64,000 nt of DNA from Rhizophagus clarus (taxonomy: Eukaryota > Glomeromycota > Glomeromycetes > Glomerales > Glomeraceae). Made by a program: the position numbers and the translations under genes. Positions 59,396-64,000 of the stretch are shown piece by piece (position 1 is the first letter of the stretch; every line of letters starts with the position of its first letter). The notes under the pieces are model-generated. The model did no database searches. It was not told the DNA's origin and saw only the letters and a program-made list of their open reading frames with translations. The DNA lies in NCBI GenBank assembly GCA_015698045.1, contig BLAL01000250.1, positions 496,001 through 560,000 on the forward strand. Direction: 5' to 3'.

Positions 59396-61135
59396 ATGGA
59401 CGAAAATAAATTTTTACCGAAATTATCACAAAATTTACTTGAAATTTTAGAGGATGATGAATTTTATGATATTACAATTGAAGTTGGTAGTGACCCTTAC
59501 GTAAAAATATTTCGTGCTCATATGAATATATTAAATTATCGTTCACCTCATTTACGAAAAATTTTATCAACCAGTAAAAATAAAAGTGATGGAACTTTGG
59601 CACATATTAAATTATCGAATATTTTACCTGAAATTTTTCAAATAATATTAAGGCAAGAATATATAATAAATTAAATTATTTATATTAAGAAAAATTCTTT
59701 TTTAATTTTTTTTTCCTTTTAATATTCTAGGTATATTTATGGAGGAAGACTATCCTTTGAAGGATATGATATGGCAGATGTAATTAAAACTTTAGTTGCT
59801 GCCAATGAACTTGAACTTCAAGAATTAGTTAATCATTTACAATCCTTTTTAATTCAAAAAAATACAAGTTGGATAGTAAAAAATTTTAGCTTGATATACC
59901 AAACAAGTTTAGAAAATGATTCTTTATCAGAACTTCAAAATTATTGTAACGAACTTATATCAAAGAAGCCAGAAAAGATAATCAATTCACTTAATTTTAC
60001 TTCAATTCCAGAAAAAATTTTGATTTCGCTTATTCAAAATGATAATCTTATAATGAACGAGGTTCAAGTTTGGAACCATGTTCTTAAATGGGGACTCAAT
60101 CAAAATCCAGGACTTCCCTCTAATCCTGAAAGCTTTTCTGAAGATGATATTAGTGCGTTAAGAAATACTTTAAAACAATGTATTCCTTTAATTAAGTTTG
60201 ATGATTTTACTTCTAAAGAATTTTTGGATAATGTATTTCCTTATAGAGAAATTTTACCCGAGAAATTATTTATAGATTTGTTAAAGCTTTTTTTGGATTA
60301 CGATCATAAAGAAATTAATCAAGTAGAACTAGACGAGGCTAAAGAGATTGAACCCGAACCTCTGAAATTTGATAAGATCGAGAATGAGTCGACAGATGTT
60401 AGAAATATTCCAATTATTGAACCGTCGACATATCGATATGTTAGAAATATTCCAAATATTGGACCGTCGACGAATGCTAGAAATATTCCGAATATTGAGT
60501 CGTCGACAAATGTTATAAATATTCCAAATAGTGGACCATCGACGAGTGTTAGAAATATTCCGAATATTGTACCACAAATATTTAATGCACCTTGGTTAAA
60601 TGATATTTCGAGTATTAATTCAACAATTATTACATCAGAACATATTAGAATAATCTCAAAATGGATCGATAGATTAGATTTTAACGCTTCATATGAATTT
60701 AAGTTAATTTTTCGTGGGTCTCGTAATGGGTTTAAAAGCAAGAAATTTCATGAAATCTGTGACAATCAACCTTGCACTGTTACTATAATTAAGGTGAAGG
60801 GCAGTAATGAAATTCTTGGAGGATATAATCCACTTGAATGGAAATCTGATGGTAGATATGCCACTACCAATGATAGTTTTTTGTTTTCTTTTGATAAAAA
60901 TCAAGGTATCGAGAATCATATTTTAAGTCGAGTAAAGAGTAGTAAATTTGCCATTTCTAATGACTCTAATCGCGGCCCATCATTCGGAGAGAGTGATCTT
61001 ATTTTGCGTGGAAGTAAAGTGTATAATAATTCTGTTTGTACAAAAAAGTCTTACGAAAAACAGATCAGAATAATTAATAGTAGATTTTCTGTAGAAGAAT
61101 ATGAAATATTTCAGGTTACAAAGAAATTTTTTTAA
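59396..61135 (+). CDS. BTB-BACK-TLDc protein J, GC-AG intron
   Basis: Exons 59396-59652 and 59731-61135 give 553 aa. The donor is AAG|GCAAGA, a GC rather than GT site; without splicing the frame ends at QEYIIN. The acceptor is TTCTAG|GTATATTTATGG, as in the relatives. BTB and BACK (NTSWIVKNFS, VQVWNHVLKWG) are intact. A linker of about 100 residues contains five units of the type VRNIPNIxPST. TLDc is FKLIFRGSRNGF, ILGGYNPLEW, DSFLFSF, VEEYEIFQVTK. Start MDENKFLPKLSQ. Confidence 0.88.
60398..60580 (+). repeat. Coding repeat in gene J linker
   Basis: Five units of 12-14 residues (RNIPIIEPST, RNIPNIGPST, RNIPNIESST, INIPNSGPST, RNIPNIVP), encoded by DNA repeats with GTCGAC-like junctions. Confidence 0.8.
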
Positions 61136-63609
61136 TTGTTTGTTCTTTCTCATCAATTGTTACATGTAAAATTAAGCGTATTTCCTAAAATAATTATTAT
61201 TTACAGTATGTAAATGAATTTTTTTAATAAATATATCATTTGTCTTGATTAAAAAAATTTAGGATAAAAATGAACATTAAAATATCACAGTTTTATTGAA
61301 TAAACGTTTAATATGCACATAGTAAGTTGTGAAAAATGCCTGTAAATTAAAAATTCAAATATTATAAATAATGAATAAAAAAAAAATTGGTGTTTAATAA
61401 ATGAAAGTTACCTACCTGTGCTAATTTGACAAACTTGACATCCTATTATCCTTATTTCCGATTATAAATTACATTTTATTTTATCTATGATTTCGGAATA
61501 CACGTAAAAGTGATTATTGATGGATCATTGTTAAACAACTTATTTCTTTTTTGTTTATTTATTTGTAAATCATTTTAATTTTTTTAGATTAGATCAATAA
61601 TAATTTAATGGTTGTATCTTGATTCAGAGAACAAATATTAAAAGGTGACTGTTCACAAATAAATTAGAATTAATACTTTCCTCCTTTTTTTTTTTTAATA
61701 TATATATATACAATTATTATGAATGATAGATCGAATTCACTTAATATATTTTCAATGATGGCGAAAAATTAGTTGGAAGGTATAATCAAAACAACTAGTG
61801 AAGATTTTGCGCAACAAAATTTTGAAATTTTTATTTAATAACACGTAATTTATTATTTAAAATTATTTTCGCGAAAAATTCTATTTCTCACAAAGTCTTT
61901 ATAACTTTTAACCTATTGAATATAATACGATGAAATTGATGAAATTATTAAAATTTGCTTATATTTTTAAAACTACAATTTTTAAAACAGTATATTTTAT
62001 CCGAGCAAATAATTATTGATTATGAGAAATATAAAGGAACAATTATTAGAAGTATTTCTTTTACGAAAATTTATCATTTAATTGAATTTTCTGCGTAGAT
62101 TCAACCAGATGCGTGGATTGATGAATTTTTCGTGATTCTAAGAGTGTGAAGATTAGCTAATTTTTAATAGGATGTACAAATTAAAATAAGATAACCTTAG
62201 ATATAAAGACTGAAGTAAAAATTATTTGTTAAAAATTATGGGCTGACTTGTTAAATATATAAAAAAGTATTAATACATTAAATATTTGAATTTTGCAATA
62301 ATAGTTCAATGATAAATTTACCAGTTTTATTAGATTGCGTCTCATTCGTTCATTTGAAAAAGGTTTATCATCCTGAGGCCGTTCATATGCTGCTAGTCCT
62401 TTAACATAGTCTTATACTATGATAAAGCCGAAAACTTCCAAACATGAAGAATTATTATCTGTCTTTTGTCTTAAATAAACGATCTTCAATTTAAAATCAA
62501 AAGATCAAAAAGTTCCTCTTAAATATCTAATATATGATTTCTTAAACCAATATCCAGTTCGTTACACTTTATTAAAATAAGTATAATTTAACTAAAAGAT
62601 GTTGGCAAATAAACAAATAATAAGAGAAATACAAACCATTTTCTAAAAAAGTTTTGGATGCGAATAAATTGTGAATAAGCATCAACTGGCCTTTTTGCGA
62701 AATAATCATCATTATCAGCTTGCGCTCCAGATCGATTTGCATTTCTTTGATTTGTTTTTGATTCACACAAATAATATTAACCCACCATTAATCTTTTTCT
62801 TAAAGAATGATGCTAATATTAATTCAAAGTGCTTACCTCTCTGAATAACGAAAAATCGTATTTTTGAAAAAAATTCAATATAATAAACATCTGGCATAGA
62901 TTTATCTTATCGAGGATGTACAAATAAAATTAAATTATCTTCACTTTCAGTTAAAGAAAAAACACCTCTTTTTTCACCTAGTTCCAGTCTTGCAAGTTGT
63001 TTTAATTTTCATCAATTACTTGCCTTAAATTGTTGAATTTTTCCTGGTTTAATATATTATTTACTCAATGAATTACAAATGTTAGATAAACTAATGTCGT
63101 GCAATAACATAAACTCCACTTTGACAGATTAACAGATTAATGCTTTATTTATATTAATTTCAATAATTCTATCTACTGTTTGTACAATTACAAAAATTTA
63201 AAAAGTTATCCTTCAGTTCTACTTCCTCAATCTTTATATTAGAATTTACAATTAGGGCTCACCCTCTGTTCAGGTAATCATTGGGTCATTATATCAAATA
63301 TTTGGTAAAACAAATGATCATATCGTACAAAACTTAATAACACAATTTTTGAAAAGTTTTTATCAAAAAAATTATCCCGTTCGAAAAAGTATATTTTATG
63401 CTAAGATACTTATAAAGAAATAAATTTAAAAATTTTACAAACTTATCGAAATTAATCGCCGTGTACTTAATGCAGGCCAACCCTAATTTAATGCTGGCCA
63501 GAGTTAGAATGGTAATCGTACAAAATTTAACTAACTTAATGTGATAACGTAAACGTCGCACATATAATTATAAATACGATCAACAAATTAGAAATTAACA
63601 CAATTTTCC

Positions 63610-63610
<1 letters not shown>
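61136..63610. other. Gene-poor AT-rich stretch with exon-like fragments
   Basis: On the minus strand two short fragments read like protein: about 62990-62925 (LARLELGEKRGVFSLTESED) and about 62755-62635 (SKTNQRNANRSGAQADNDDY). I could not connect them into a gene. Otherwise AT-rich. Confidence 0.3.

Positions 63611-63656
<46 letters not shown>
63611..63656. repeat. T20/A26 palindrome before gene K
   Basis: Twenty T followed by 26 A, a long potential hairpin 15 bases upstream of the ATG of K. Such runs are also error-prone in sequencing. Confidence 0.8.
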
Positions 63657-63657
<1 letters not shown>

Positions 63658-63671
63658 ACTGTATTATATTA

Positions 63672-64000
63672 ATGGATGATAATAAATTTTTACCAAAATT
63701 ATCACAAAATTTACTTGAAATTTTAGAGGATGATGTATTTTATGATATTACAATTGAAGTTGGTAGTGACCCTTACGTAAAAATATTTCGTGCTCATATG
63801 AATATATTAAATTATCGTTCACCTTATTTCCGAAAAATTTTATCAACCAGTAAAAATAAAAGTGATGGAACTTTGGCACATATTAAATTATCGAATATTT
63901 TACCTGAAATTTTTCAAATAATATTAAGGCAAGAATATATAATAAATTAAATTATTTATATTAAGAAAAATTCTTTTTTAATTTTTTTTTCCTTTTAATA
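63672..64000 (+). CDS. BTB-BACK-TLDc protein K, cut by window end
   Basis: Exon 1 is 63672-63928 (MDDNKFLPKLSQ to EIFQIILR), followed by the same GC donor (AAG|GCAAGA) as J. The window ends in the intron. Within 86 residues it differs from J at four positions (E3D, E23V, H53Y and L54F by my count), so it is a recent tandem duplicate. Exon 2 is outside the window. Confidence 0.8.

Noticed and set aside
60319-60741. Antisense frames opposite gene J linker
   Set aside because: Products of the RNIPNI repeat DNA; the plus frame is the gene.

Overview
The window looks like nuclear DNA of an arbuscular mycorrhizal fungus close to Rhizophagus irregularis. This is inferred from the very AT-rich sequence, short GT-AG introns, tandem BTB-BACK-TLDc genes, TKL-type kinases with an HRDLHSGN catalytic loop, and many degraded duplicates and short inverted-repeat elements. 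No prokaryotic, viral, rRNA or intact tRNA gene was seen.

Region 1 (1-12 kb) holds a divergent pair of paralogous kinase genes. One, on the minus strand at 1355-3168, has an in-frame TGA. The other, on the plus strand at 5737-7569, is intact. A kinase relic lies at 714-1115. The 7.6-12.3 kb stretch is almost gene-free.

Region 2 (12.3-27 kb) is a large inverted duplication, about 12.3-17.4 kb against 18.8-25.8 kb. Each arm carries one copy of a three- or four-exon gene for a class I glutamine-amidotransferase-like (peptidase C26) protein inside long coiled-coil and repeat regions. The two copies have expanded different internal repeats. Kinase relics sit on both arms, and a MITE lies in one of them. 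The spacer between the arms has a direct copy at 26.2-27.1 kb.

Region 3 (28-64 kb) is a one-directional array of two-exon BTB-BACK-TLDc genes. In order these are A (28.1 kb, start frameshifted), B (30.2), D (34.3), E (40.0), F (44.0), G (45.8, pseudogene), H (48.7), I (55.8), J (59.4) and K (63.7, cut by the window end). Four truncated BTB/TLDc relics (32.8, 37.9, 42.5 and 48 kb) alternate with the intact genes, so 32-45 kb is a triplicated relic-plus-gene unit. A fifth relic lies at 58.2-59.2 kb. A separate kinase gene with a one-base frameshift sits at 52-53.3 kb. Because the unit is triplicated, several insertions can be dated against empty sites: a hAT-like element, a TIR element with a tRNA-like core, and a patch of filler DNA with telomeric TTAGGG repeats.

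Family knowledge suggests that the BTB-BACK half acts as a CUL3-type adaptor or dimer and that TLDc is an OXR1-like or V-ATPase-associated module. The kinases would be TKL-like signalling kinases. Nothing in the DNA links the three families in one pathway; they share a neighbourhood of repeated duplication, conversion and decay.
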